A stretch of 64,000 bases of DNA from Bidens hawaiensis (Eukaryota; Streptophyta; Magnoliopsida; Asterales; Asteraceae): assembly GCA_021521415.1 (NCBI GenBank), contig JAIQDT010006504.1:1-64000 (forward strand), read 5' to 3'. Shown here piece by piece: positions 34,566 through 45,718 of this stretch; position 1 is the first letter of the stretch, and each line of letters begins with the position of its first letter. Below the pieces are notes generated by a model, which searched no databases, had not been told where the DNA came from, and saw nothing but the letters and a program-made list of their open reading frames with translations. Position numbers and translations under genes: made by a program.

Positions 34566-35030
34566 GCGATCTAGAGAGAACTCCTTTTAAAGGGAGAACT
34601 AGAGAACTAATGAATAATTATTTTTAACTTTTTTTTTTAAAAAAAATATTTTTTTTTTCTTTCCACCTTCTAATAAGATGATATTATTCCTAAAAAACCG
34701 TGGATATAATGCATATATGCATTAATGTGTATTACATATATAAAATAGTGTTTTATTGCATATAATACAACGCAAATGCATTATCTAATACACATTGTTG
34801 ATTATATGCAAATAGGACACTAATATTTGTATGCAAAACACACTATCGCATATATGTAATACAACACTAATGTACTTATGCACTATATCGATTTTTTTTA
34901 TTTTTTTATATAATATAACACTATTGCAAATATACAATACAAACAACTGTATATATGACATTCAACACTATTTCAAATGTAATTCATATGTTATAAAGTT
35001 AGAAGAAAAATATTAATGCTCTATAAAAAT
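34561..35030. mobile_element. AT-flanked element E4, left part
   Basis: Begins GGGTGCGATCTAGAGAGAAC after an AT tract (34517-34560), close to E3 and E1 in layout, with the same A/T-rich run and GCATATATGCATT-type palindromes inside. The right end was not found; the bound given is approximate. Confidence 0.4.
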
Positions 35031-35337
35031 GAAGTAATATATAGTTTACCAGCAATTGCCAGTATGAAAAAAACTACAACATAAATCTTTATGGATGACA
35101 TACTTATAATGTTCTGGTATAATGAAACTAAAAGATTATACAAAGAAATTATTCTTTATAATTATTTAAGCATTATAAAATTTTTAATTATTTAAACATT
35201 ATAAAATTATACTAGATTAGAGGATCATGTGAAAACAAATATCTTTTAACATTAAATAACAATAAATACATGATATACATAACAATAAATGCATAATTTT
35301 ATGTCTTTATATTCTAACATACACAAACATTTTGGTA
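35031..35337. other. No recognisable gene
   Basis: AT-rich sequence with no feature I can name. Confidence 0.5.
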
Positions 35338-35915
35338 TCTATAATATATATAAACGAAAACCCAAAAATCTTAAGTGTCGCGATGTGGTCGTTCCCCCAT
35401 TTTTTGGAGTCATCAGATTTGCTTGATTTTTAAATGGAGGCTTCTTATGCATTTGACCCAAATTCACGGGTATTGGTCTTATCAAACCCAAATATTTCTT
35501 AAACGGGTTATAACATCTCATTAAATTAAAAACTAATCTCACCAAATATTTGATTTAAAAATCCTATCAAGTAGGGATATACCCAAAATTAATATCTGAT
35601 TTGTTTAAAAAAAGTTATATATTATTAATTATAATTAAAAAACCAATTTTATAGTAAAAAAATAAACGGGTCTAGGGTCTCATCAAACCCATATAGCTTT
35701 TAAACCGGATTATAGCATCTCATTTGTTTATGAAATAATTTATCATCAAACCATAAGTATATTATTAACTTTCATACAATAAAAAATATAAAAATTCAAA
35801 AAATAAATAATATTATACACAAATATAATAAAACAACCCCCAAAATTCAAAACATAAATAATATTATAAACAAATATAATAAAACAACCCCCGTAATACG
35901 AGGGATAAAAACTGG
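35338..35915 (+). mobile_element. Short non-autonomous Helitron
   Basis: 5' end TCTATAATATATATAAACG at 35338 after host A. The 3' end has hairpin CCCCCGT-AAT-ACGAGGG at about 35888-35904, then ATAAAAA and CTGG at 35912-35915, before host T; CTGG fits the CTRR rule. Two direct repeats of about 60 bases precede the hairpin (ACAAATATAATAAAACAACC twice). Length 578 bases. Confidence 0.65.
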
Positions 35916-36629
35916 TAACAAATAAAACTGATAGATTAAAAAATTACAACTTGTCAATGTTGGGCTAACCGACTTACTAGAGGCATATGTCTTTTAGAGT
36001 GAAGGTTCAAGAGGTTGAAACATAATCAAATGAGTAAATTATTGATGTAATGTAGGTTAAAAATAACATTTTTCAGTTAAAAAAGAATCACGAATTATTT
36101 CAGAGTGTTACTAAAGGGCGAAAATATAATAGTGGTGTTCATTTTCTCAAAACATTTGAAATAAATATGTTTTAATATTAATAACAATAAATCCATGATA
36201 ATTAATAAAAATAAATGTGTGATTTAAAGATAACAAATGCGGTATACACTAACATTTTTTATAACAAATAAAAAGTAATTGATTAATAAAAACCACATCA
36301 ACTAACCTGGGCATAACTGATATTTTGTTAAGCTTTATACTAATCATACAGTTACTATTGCCAAAACCACTCACTAATTCAATAAAGTGATGTAATTGGA
36401 AAAAATCAAAAGATATCTTACGATATTCTTAATTTATGTGGATCTCTCCCACCGTCACTCATACATTGTTCTCTTTCTCGAATCGTAAGATCCAACCTGA
36501 GATACAATGTATGTAAGCCCAACATATGCAAACTAGTATACTCATTTGTAAGATGAAAGCTTGTGCATCTATTGATTATGGGATATGTCATGTATGCGAG
36601 GACCGCTCGCTTGTTATTTTATAAATAAA
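35916..36629. other. No recognisable gene
   Basis: AT-rich intergenic sequence; nothing identifiable on either strand. Confidence 0.5.
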
Positions 36630-37293
36630 TGTAAGGTCCCAACATGGGCACCTTACCTAGCGTTGGGTTTACTCAAAATATAGTCAGAGTGAATTAAAAC
36701 TTTAACGTAAATTTCAAATAAACTTACATAAATCTTCAAAGATTTAAATCCTTTGGTTAAGTATGCAAAGGTAGGACTTGTTAATCTAGTAATCAACTCA
36801 ATTAGGGAAAAGAATAACCTATTGATGACTAAATCGGATACATTAACTCCAGCATTTCGGTGGGATCATAAATAAAATGAACATAGACATATTACAATAG
36901 CATATTAATTAGCTTGGACTCACGATTTGGGATCGTTTAAGGAAGGATTTAACAATAAACGAACCAAAAATAACAATTTGCTGATCTGGTCATCGGTAGA
37001 GCATCGCGATGGAATGTGGGGAACCCCATCGCGATACGCTATGGGTGTGTTCCACCATATTTTCCAAATATAAACATTTTAGTCCCTGAAGTTCTAAAAA
37101 TGCATTTTTTTTATCATTTTTAAGAGTTTCTAATAACTATTTGGCATAATTGAAAGTTATGAAATCATAAACTAAGATAAACAAGATTAAATACTAATAA
37201 ATGAACGAATTTATTAATACGGAAGGTCCAAATTACATTCCCAAATTGGGTAAAAATATACGAATTCAAATACGGAAAATCCGAAATGTTACA
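36630..37293 (-). mobile_element. Solo LTR, minus orientation
   Basis: Runs from TGTAAGGTCCC to ...GAAATGTTACA; on the minus strand it begins TGTAACATTTCGG and ends GGGACCTTACA, the end type of the gypsy LTR at 49334-51224. It has the GC palindromes CATCGCGATGG and CCATCGCGATACGC at about 36990-37040, shared with the LTR at 372. The flanking five bases (ATAAA, AGCAA) do not match. It abuts the NPF fragment exactly, cutting it between the codons for Leu and Ala of the ATTIPSMKPPHC block. Confidence 0.7.
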
Positions 37294-37745
37294 AGCAACA
37301 ACAATCCCGAGCATGAAACCACCACATTGTGACATCGAGACCCATAGCAAGCACCGATGTATAGAAGCCAACGGAAGTCAACTCGCGATGTTGTATGTTG
37401 CACTTTACACCATAGCATTAGGTGGTGGCAAACTAAAGTCAAACGTTTCAGGTTTCGGGTCAGACCAGTTCGATACTTCCAACCCGAAAGAGGAAAAGGC
37501 CATGGTATACTTTTTCAATCGTTTTTACTTTTGTGTTAGCCTTGGTTCTGTTTTTGCGGTTAAGGCTTATTTTGTATACAAGAACATAAGGGTAGAGGAT
37601 GGGTGGGACAATGATTATTGCGGTTATTGCATTGGTCTGTGGGACCGGTATTTATCGGATCAAGAAACTGCAAGGAAGCCCGCTAACGATTATATGGAGA
37701 GTCGTGTTTATGGATATAAAGAATAAGAACCACCCGTACCTGTAA
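37294..37745 (+). pseudogene. NPF (NRT1/PTR) transporter fragment 1
   Basis: NPF proteins are proton-coupled plasma- or vacuolar-membrane carriers for nitrate, peptides or hormones, with 12 membrane helices. This fragment covers the part around helices 4-5: ATTIPSMKPPHCDIET, ANGSQLAMLYVALYTIALGG, LKSNVSGFGSDQFDTSNPKE and FFNRFYFCVSLGSVFAV, typical of the NPF6 (NRT1.3/NRT1.4) group. A frameshift near 37590 breaks it, after which another frame continues MIIAVIALVCGTGIYRIKKL and GSPLTIIWRVVFMDIKNK to a stop at 37743-37745. The 5' side is replaced by a solo LTR. The remaining exons are absent, so this is a pseudogene. Confidence 0.85.
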
Positions 37746-38318
37746 GCCGTTAAAAGGCTAAATTAAGACATTGTAAGTTATGAAAACATTTTTGTATGTT
37801 TGAAATACCATATTTTAGGTTAACATACTGCATTAAAACATTTTCTTATTTATTTGCATTTTTAAGAATTTATTTAATTATTAGAAATGTTATTATCGCA
37901 TAAATGCGTAATGATCGGTTTTTAAAACAATTGGTGATGTTCAATGATCAAAATATTTTTTTATGGAATCGGTTCAAAAGTACTCATAAATTATTTTACT
38001 AACAAATTAGATTATTATCGTCATAATGTGGCTTTTAAACCACAATTAACATGTTAATTAGTATTAAAAATTCAGTATAGAAAACACAAAATGTGTTTGT
38101 GGCCCGACCCAGACCGTTTCATCATGTATTAAAGTTTTACCAGTTACCTGACCCGACCCACTAACACACCCATTTTTCATTTCTAATGATTATAAATGAA
38201 GTTATGATTATTAATCAGGTTAATACGTTCCTTTAGAAAGATATTTTATTATTTGTTTTTTATACTTTTTATCTTTTTCCCACAAAATCCTTCTGGGATA
38301 TATATCTACATACCTGAA
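37746..38318. other. Spacer between the two NPF fragments
   Basis: AT-rich spacer with no gene recognised on either strand. Confidence 0.5.
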
Positions 38319-39091
38319 TTTAGTCGCATGTGGAACTTGTTAACGAGCTTCTGTGCGGCTTCTTGAACCGATAAATACCGCTCCCACAAACCAATACAAT
38401 AACCGCATTAATCATGGTCCCAGCTGAAATTCCATACCCCCATTCTCTACCCTTATGTTCGTGTATATAAAATAAAATATAATCGTAACCGCAGAAATAG
38501 ACCCAAGGCTAACACAAAAGTAAAAAATGAATGAAAAAGTAGACCATTGCTTTTACCTCTTTCGGGTTGGAAGTATCGAATAGGCCTGATTTGAAGCCTG
38601 AAACGTTTGACTTTAGTCCACCACCACCTAATGCTATAGTGCAAAGTGCAACATACAGCATCACGAGTTGACTTCTGCTAGCTTTTATACATTGGTGCTT
38701 GCTCCGTGTCACAATGTAGTGGTTTCATGCTCAGGATTGTTGTTGCAAGAGTCACACCCTGTTTCATGATTGAAAACTTATGGTTACTTTAAAGTTTGTA
38801 ATCTCTTTTAATGTTAATCACAGATTTTAAATCGTAAACTGGACTAAACCGTCGACTCAACCAAACGGTTTGCTTTTTTTGTTTTGACGATTAAGCCGGT
38901 TATGTTTACTTTAGGGACTTGTTGCTTTATTAATACTTAATAATTAGACTTACTCAAGTAAAAAAAAAACTAAGTAAAAAGCTACCTAGGATGAGCCCAG
39001 CCGCAAGCCACCCTCCAGTTTTCGAGTGGTCAACAGGATTTCCTCTAAAATCAGCATCATCTTTGTGGGTTTTTGAAATAGCCAAAGCCGC
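38319..39091 (-). pseudogene. NPF (NRT1/PTR) transporter fragment 2
   Basis: On the minus strand an N-terminal exon (39091-38986: AALAISKTHKDDADFRGNPVD, TGGWLAAGLILG) ends at a GT donor. A later exon begins after an AG acceptor at 38758 (GVTLATTILSMKPLHC) and continues through LVMLYVALCTIALGGGGLKS and FKSGLFDTSNPKEVKAMVYF, then, after frame changes, EWGYGISAGTM and VIVLVCGSGIYRFKKP, stopping at about 38319. The exon with the helices between (VEACERL-type to the third helix) is missing, and stops and frameshifts occur. It is closest to fragment 1 and lies in the opposite direction about 0.6 kb away. Same family as fragment 1; no function. Confidence 0.85.
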
Positions 39092-40570
39092 CTGCTATAA
39101 GAAAAGTGTAGCATCAGAATTACAAATTACAGAATGAATGTTGTTATGATATGAAGAGATCGAAGAATTACCATTGGGAAAATTCATAAGACAGAAGTTA
39201 AAGAAGGTATGGTGATACTGGTCTGCACAAGTAAGTAAGTTAGTTGGTTACCTATAAGAAGAAGATGATGATGATTTAGGTTTAGGTGTTGCTGTTATGC
39301 ACAAGTAAGTTATTAGTTAGTGACTTATTATATAAAGATAAAGATGATCTCTATCAGTCATTACAAGTTGATCATCGAATTTACGTGTTGGTTTGTGCAT
39401 TTTCCTTTAATGTTATGATATACTTTTATCAAAGTTTGATAAGATGTGATATGAAAGATGGTTTGCTTTAAGAAAAATGATAGGAATCTAATTCTCTATA
39501 TTGTTTTCCAACCTCAAGAAGAATTTCTGGTTTTGAAATTGGGAGGGGGTTATTATGTAAAAATATATAGTTATACTAAACTTTAAAACTCTGTTTATAA
39601 AAGGAAATCATTTTTATTTCTATTTCTATTTCTATTTCTATTTTTAGAGAGGGGTTATTACAATTACTTACCCGGGAAGAATTTGGAACTGACAATCGAC
39701 TTCAGTTGTATTGTTTCAACTCTAGTAATAGATAGATTAATCTAACTGCTCACCCTATTTTAGGCACCCGGGATTTCCAAATCATTAAATTAAAAATATT
39801 TATTATTTATTTATTACAACAGTAACTTAATAAAAATATGTTTATATATATAGCTCATTCTAGTACTTATTATAAATCATGTTTTTATTTTATAAATTCT
39901 GTAAGTTGGTTCTTTCTCCGTCTGTCCTGTTTTTATTGTTTTATTATATATATGTTAAAGATGTTATATGTAAGAGGACTAATAGAATAAAATGAAGTTA
40001 ATTTACATTTGAGAGCTAATAGAATAGAATAAAGAGACATGGGCAATTTCGAAATTTCAGGGAAGGGCAACTTCGTACATTTCTTTTTATCTCCTAATAT
40101 GGCAATCGCTTAATTTACTAAAACTTCTTTTCCCTTATTTAGGAATTTATTTTTTTTAAAGAATAATTTGGATAACCACTGCTTTTTCTTTTTCACCTGA
40201 TAATCTTTCAATTCAATGGATGATTCTCATGTTGATAAAAAGAATAATTTGGATAGCCGCTACTTTTTCTTTTTCATCCGATAATCGTTCAATGAATGAT
40301 GTGATTCTCATGTTGATACTGTAAACATATGCTCACATAACCCACTTATATCAATCATATATGTGATTTGTTATTTTATGGTTTTGCTGTTAATAAAATG
40401 ATGATAAATATTTTAACATAATATAATGAGTTTACACATACCTTGTAATGTTGTTATGTCCCTGCCCGTATGCGTTTTAATCTAGAACTGTCACTAATTT
40501 AATAATATTTATTTATTTCTTTTAAGTAATATTATTATATTAATGTTGATAATAATTTGCTGATATGGTC
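39092..40570. other. No gene; small repeats
   Basis: AT-rich sequence. A TTTCTA hexamer tract lies at about 39615-39641. A tandem duplication of about 78 bases lies at about 40162-40318 (both copies share AGAATAATTTGGATA and GATTCTCATGTTGATA). Confidence 0.6.
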
Positions 40571-40578
40571 AACAAAAC

Positions 40579-41125
40579 CAGTGTATCAAAACTCGGCCCA
40601 GCCAGTTGGACGGTCTGACCAGGACCCGGTCTCAGAACCGGGCCGGGTCAGGGTATTTGACCCGTTTTCTAAAAACCCGGCCGGGTTTTGCGGATGACGG
40701 TCGACCCGGACCCGGTGACCCGGCGGGTCAACCGGTAAAAGTGTAAAACCCATTTTTCATTAAATCCAAAATGAAATGTTCATGTCGGGATTAGAACTTG
40801 GGTCATTTCCCAAATAAAAAACTTAATAATTATCCATGAGCCAACCAACCAAGCTTTATTGATATCTTTACTTATCAAATATAAATCATATATATTCAAA
40901 AAGCAATGTATGAAACATAAATAAACATTAAAGTTTGGTATTATTATTATTATTTTTGGTTATTATTCTTTTTTATATGTATATGAATTATACATATAAA
41001 TAAATATATATTTAAATTATTTATGACATCGTCCGGGTCAAACACCGGTCCGCCCTCCCGGGCGGTCCGACCTTTGAACCGGTAAGGCGTCCGGGTCAAC
41101 GTCTGGGCCGAGTCTGAAAACGTTG
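40579..41125. mobile_element. hAT-type MITE, copy 2
   Basis: 547 bases, flanked by the exact 8-bp direct repeat AACAAAAC (40571-40578 and 41126-41133). The ends are CAGTGTATCAAAAC and the complement of CAACGTTTTCAGAC. The interior is rich in CCGGGTC/GACCCGG blocks. An 8-bp duplication and CA(G)TGTTTTCA-type ends fit the hAT superfamily. No transposase. Confidence 0.8.
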
Positions 41126-41157
41126 AACAAAACAACATCGTTTCAAACATATCTATA

Positions 41158-41949
41158 TCTATACTATATATAAAGCAAATGGGATTTAAGAGGTACAAAT
41201 ATGATTGCTTTAAGTACAATTAACAATGCATGTAATTTTAAGAATGTAGGGGTAAGATTGTCTTTGCTCACATACTATACGGTTAAATAATTTAATTTCA
41301 AAATATACTTACAGGTCTTTCAACTTTAATCAATTTTTGCCAACTTACTATACACTTGCATTTACCCATTTTTCTAAACCACCTACCCCTATGATTTTTA
41401 ATGATCATAACCTTTTCATACGTTAATATTTTTTTTTTATATATTACACCGAAAAAACAAGCATTTTATTCTCTTTAATTTGAGTATGGTTTGTTATACT
41501 TTTTTTTAATTTTAACAAGTTAACATATTACATGATTACCGGTTGGGACCGGCAACGGATCGGGTCGGGCGGGCACGTGTCATGTGTCAGACCGGATTTG
41601 TGTCGGAAAGAGTCGATACAAAAAAATGGTTAATTTGGTTCATGTCGGATTGGTAAGGGTTCAGGTTGATAGAGGTCACATCAGAACATGTTTCAGGTTA
41701 GAACGATGTCGGGTTGGAATGAGATTCGGGTCAAAGTAGGTTGGTTTAGAAAATAATTTATTTAAAACTTGTTGTATATTTCAACTTTGCTTCTTGATTT
41801 TATCCATTTGTTGCGTGCGTTCATGCATTAGTTACGCGGATTACACTTTTACATGTACTAGGACCAATAAACGTTTCTAGTGCCACGTAACGCACGTAAC
41901 CCAACCGGTTATGGGTTCGGCTGTGTTTCTGTGCATACCCCACAACTAG
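41158..41949 (+). mobile_element. Helitron candidate
   Basis: 5' end TCTATACTATATATAAAGC at 41158 after host A and 3' end CTAG at 41946-41949 before host T. The subterminal hairpin is weaker than in the other three Helitrons (AACCCAACCGGTTATGGGTT at about 41897-41916). It lies 24 bases from MITE copy 2. No gene inside. Confidence 0.5.
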
Positions 41950-42583
41950 TAATAATATAATATGTAACTTATTTGCGCGACGACAGAAAATAATGAAGGC
42001 CGACGTTTTCAGTTTTGGGGAAATCTCAATTATGCCCTTATATATTCAAAATGAGCAAGATATTTACAAAAATGCCATTAACTTATAAAAAAACCATAGA
42101 TCAGCAATATTTAATGGCCCAGATCGTTTCCTTCATTCTCATGTTAGCAACTGTTTGTACAATAACCGCATCCTGTTATGTTATAAGTTTATAACATGGC
42201 TTTTAATTGTTAAATGTTGTGTTCAATGCTTTTGATAAGTTATAAATCATGCTTGATGTTAATTGTTAAATGTTTTGATGACTTTTTAAATACTTGTCAT
42301 ATATATACTATTTTTTTTATAATATAGACGCATAGTAGACGTGATGCGATGCGTTCGCATCGCGCATCGGATTTTTGGACTAAACGCATCGGAGCGTACT
42401 TTAAAACCAAGATTGTGATAATATTGTTGTTGACTTTATGTCGTTATAATTAACATGATAAATAAATATTAGGAAAAACAAAAATGATAATATTGTTTGA
42501 CTTGTACTAAAAATGACCCGTTTCAGTTTGATCCCATTTGACTGGCCTTATGACCCCTAATAAGCATGAGAAAGTTCACATAC
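41950..42583. other. No recognisable gene
   Basis: AT-rich sequence with a short GC-rich palindromic block near 42335-42370 (GATGCGATGCGTTCGCATCGC). Confidence 0.5.
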
Positions 42584-42985
42584 CTTCCAAATACAAGTGC
42601 GGTCAAGAGGGTGGTTCCTGATTATATGTCAAGAGACGCATGGTCAGCTTTCACATAAGCATTCTGAATCGCCTTTTCTAAACATATATACAGGGAACTG
42701 AGAATCCTCAATAATGAACTTTAATATGTTTTATTATTCTAACATAAGTTGCAGCCTCCGTACCACCTTTCCCATCAAATACCTGTTATATAAAAAACAT
42801 AAATTTCAACAAATGAACTAAAAGTTGAACTAAAAGCGCAAAATGAACACCACCTCAAACGTGTGAACGTCTCGTTGTTCCCGGTTTAACTTGTTCGTTT
42901 CTGACCCCGCTACTATCCAGCACCAGTTAACCACCGATTTCAGACCCGCAAGACCTCCGATGAAGCTGCAAAAGACCTCTGAGAG
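42584..42985 (-). pseudogene. Protein phosphatase 2C (PP2C) fragment
   Basis: PP2Cs are metal-dependent Ser/Thr phosphatases, many of them in ABA or stress signalling. Three exon-like blocks read on the minus strand: 42985-42854 ending HTFE at a GT donor, 42782-42741 (VFDGKGGTEAATYV), and 42677-42584 (KAIQNAYVKADHASLDI, a TAA stop, SGTTLLTALVFGR) ending at a GT donor. VFDGKGG is the family's metal-binding DGHGG box with His changed to Lys, and SGTT-TALVFGR is the next conserved box. The loss of the box His, the in-frame stop and the absence of downstream exons mark a pseudogene. The first block is not securely PP2C. Confidence 0.7.
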
Positions 42986-43732
42986 CCATCAAGACCAAAA
43001 CATTAGAAATATCCTTAAAACATCCTGTATATTTACATAAAACCAACCGTATAATTGTGTAGCTTTAATTCCAAAAAACCAATAGCCATCAAGACCAAAG
43101 CTAACATACGAATAAGAAAAACCGAAATAAGAAAACCAAAAAACAAATGGTATCCGTAATCGAGAAAACCTAAACCTAATCCGAATTCGGAACTCAATTT
43201 AGTTAATGAATTCCGAATTCAATTTTTCCAACAGAGGATAATTCACTTGGATTTAGCTAATGTGTGTAAACCAAAACATATTACTCTTGTCTTCAACTTA
43301 AAATAATGTTCATCCTTCAGACCTAAATGATGAGTCTTTATTACTAGAATGTAAAATCGAATTGTAGAAACCTGGTGGCAGGGCAGGGACGGACGATCGG
43401 AGATGAGCTGTGTTTTTTGATAGGAATAGAAAAGGAAGAAAGAAAGAGATGAGGAAGGAAATGAAATGAAGGTTTGATCAATTTCAATGCTATCGATCGA
43501 TGAGTTGGGGAGCCAATTCAATGATCGACAGCTGTGTCTTACCAAACCTAGAGAGAATTACATTTTGAGTCCATGTCGTCTCTTAAAAATTCAACAGATT
43601 CACTCCCGCAATCTATCAAACGTTTACAACACACATTAAATTCAAGTGTACTTTTGTCAATTTCACTGAAACTGAAACAGTGGCACATTTGAACTTACTG
43701 CTAGACCTTACTGTCATCGGTTTTCATTGACA
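42986..43732. other. No recognisable gene
   Basis: Sequence upstream of the PP2C remnant; a purine-rich run at about 43425-43470 could be an old promoter or leader. No coding family is recognised on either strand. Confidence 0.4.
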
Positions 43733-45116
43733 ATATGGAGGTTGGAAATTTTGGTAAGGCTGAGTTGGTCGATATGGCAAGGAAGTACTTCTTTACTTTC
43801 ATTACCGAGAACCTAATGTGTGTATGAATTGGGGTATACATCCATTGTGTGATAAATCTAATTTTAAGAAAAAATTTTCATTTTGTAAGAGGTGAAATTA
43901 TGATGGTTGGTATATATGTGGAACAATGTATCGTTTTCTTCCCATGTTGACTTTGCAAATGAGAAGGGACACGAGGTAGATGAAGTTGATGTTGATATAA
44001 AATACACATCAAATAGGTTGAATGAAACTGATTCACATGAATTGGATTCATGTGAAACAAAGGATGATCCATATTACATTGTTGAAGAAAATGGTTCTGA
44101 GTAATTGGAAGATGCAGAAGTAGACATGACAGTCTTCAAAAATAATGTTGATGCGGATGTCGTTGAAGTTTATAATGCCAAAGATAATGCACTAGATGAT
44201 TATGAAGGTGACAAACATGAGAACAATCTTGAGTTTGAACTTGTGTATAGTGGTGAAGATAATTCCATTATGTTGAATACGGGTGAAACAGAGGATAAGA
44301 AGGAAAGCAGTTAGTGTTGGGCCTTAGGAGTGATGTATGCCCATTCTATGTTTGTAAGTTAATTGAAGATAAGAATACCATGAATGAAATGGTTAAAACA
44401 TATGCAGTAGCCTCAAGAAGAGAGCTTTACATTAACAAAAAATGACAATATAAGATATAGAGTATTGTGTTTGGTAAGAATCCTACTATGATCTGTGGTG
44501 AAGGTTCAAACTTGCTAACTGGAGAAAACCTTCCCGCTCAAAGTTAAAAAAACACCACTTGCTCTTGGGCAATGCAGATCTCAAGACGATCCATTTCAGA
44601 TCAGTGGTGTATGAAGACAATCTCCCACGAACATCAGTGTCTCCCAACTAGGGTTGTTGGGCTATACGCTATGGGTTTCATAAGAAAGGAGATAAAGTCG
44701 AAAATTGAAACCAATCCTACAATCCCTGTGAAATCTCTTCAAGATAAAATCCAAAAGAAGCATCGATTCCATGTTTCATAAGTGAAAGTGAGAAGATCAA
44801 AGAAGATTGCTAATGATAAAACAAATGGTGATTTTATACAACAATACGTGTGCTAAGAGCCCACCTTGAAAAACTGCTAAAAGCCATCCCTAGTAGCCAT
44901 GTCAAAATAGATGTGGTACCATGTCATGACCCTATAGCATCCCTACTAGGCAATTCAGGAGGGTTTATATATGTTATGATGCTATAAAGAGAGGTTTTCA
45001 AATGTTGGGAAGAGAACTTTTGGGGCTATATGGATGTTTTATGAAAGGCCTATTTCCGAGTCAAATCTTGACTTCAGTAAGTATTGATGGTAACATGTGT
45101 ATTTATCCAGTTGATT
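43733..45116 (+). pseudogene. Mutator-like (MULE) transposase, broken
   Basis: Reads along the plus strand with many stops: DNMEVGNFGKAELVDMARKY (N-terminal domain of plant MuDR-type proteins), then an acidic linker (43907-44314), FTLTKNDNIRYRV (DNA-binding part), KEIKSKIETNPTIPVKSLQD and IQKKHRFHVS, then IDVVPCHDP and in another frame LLGLYGCFMKG and LTSVSIDGNMCIYPVDF, which corresponds to the LDGCFLKG and VGVDANNGIYPVAW boxes before the catalytic domain. The gene stops there, so the catalytic DDE core is missing. Identity as MULE is firm from the order of boxes; activity is impossible. Confidence 0.75.
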
Positions 45117-45318
45117 TTAATGGTGTATTGTTGTTATTAATGTTGTATTGTTGCTGTTAATGCTTTTTTTCTTTGTTGTATTGTTGTTGTTAATGTTTTT
45201 CCCGATGAGGATTGATGAACTCGATATTGATCTACGAAACCGAAAACATACAGTGTTTGTTTCGGTGCATTTCAGTACTAATCGATGAACATAAACGGCC
45301 GAGTACGTACTCAAGATG

Positions 45319-45718
45319 TAAATATTAACTCGTTGAAGCTCGTTATAAATTTCGGTAGAGTAACATTACAAACGGTGTCTCGTCATAATGAATGGTTTAA
45401 TAACTCAAACAACTGAATCATATATATACTGTCCATGTTCATTCGCTACGATCAATGCTCATTCGCTACCCTTGACACTATCATTCACTACATATGCATT
45501 CCAATCGCCTCCCATTCGTTATCAATACTTCACTTAGCCAAACTCCATTCGGTACAATAGCTTGCATGGTTTAATGAATGAGCCTCACATATAGCGAATG
45601 AACCTCTATCACTAATTACAAAGACATAATGTTCTAAACACATATCAAGACCTAATTACAAAGACTAAGTGACTCGTTGGTTCAACTCCCAACACTTTTC
45701 ACATTTCATGTACTAACA
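45319..45718 (-). repeat. Copia LTR (left), bounds approximate
   Basis: Ends ATGTACTAACA at 45718, followed by AACTCCCATTG, the complement of a polypurine-tract-like sequence. A second, similar ACTAACAAACTCTCCCTTGG occurs at about 45836, so this end is duplicated. CATTCGCTAC and CATTCGTTA motifs recur between 45420 and 45600. Confidence 0.55.

Noticed and set aside
43243..43545. 100-residue open frame on the minus strand upstream of the PP2C remnant
   Set aside because: Low-complexity, no family; more likely an old leader.
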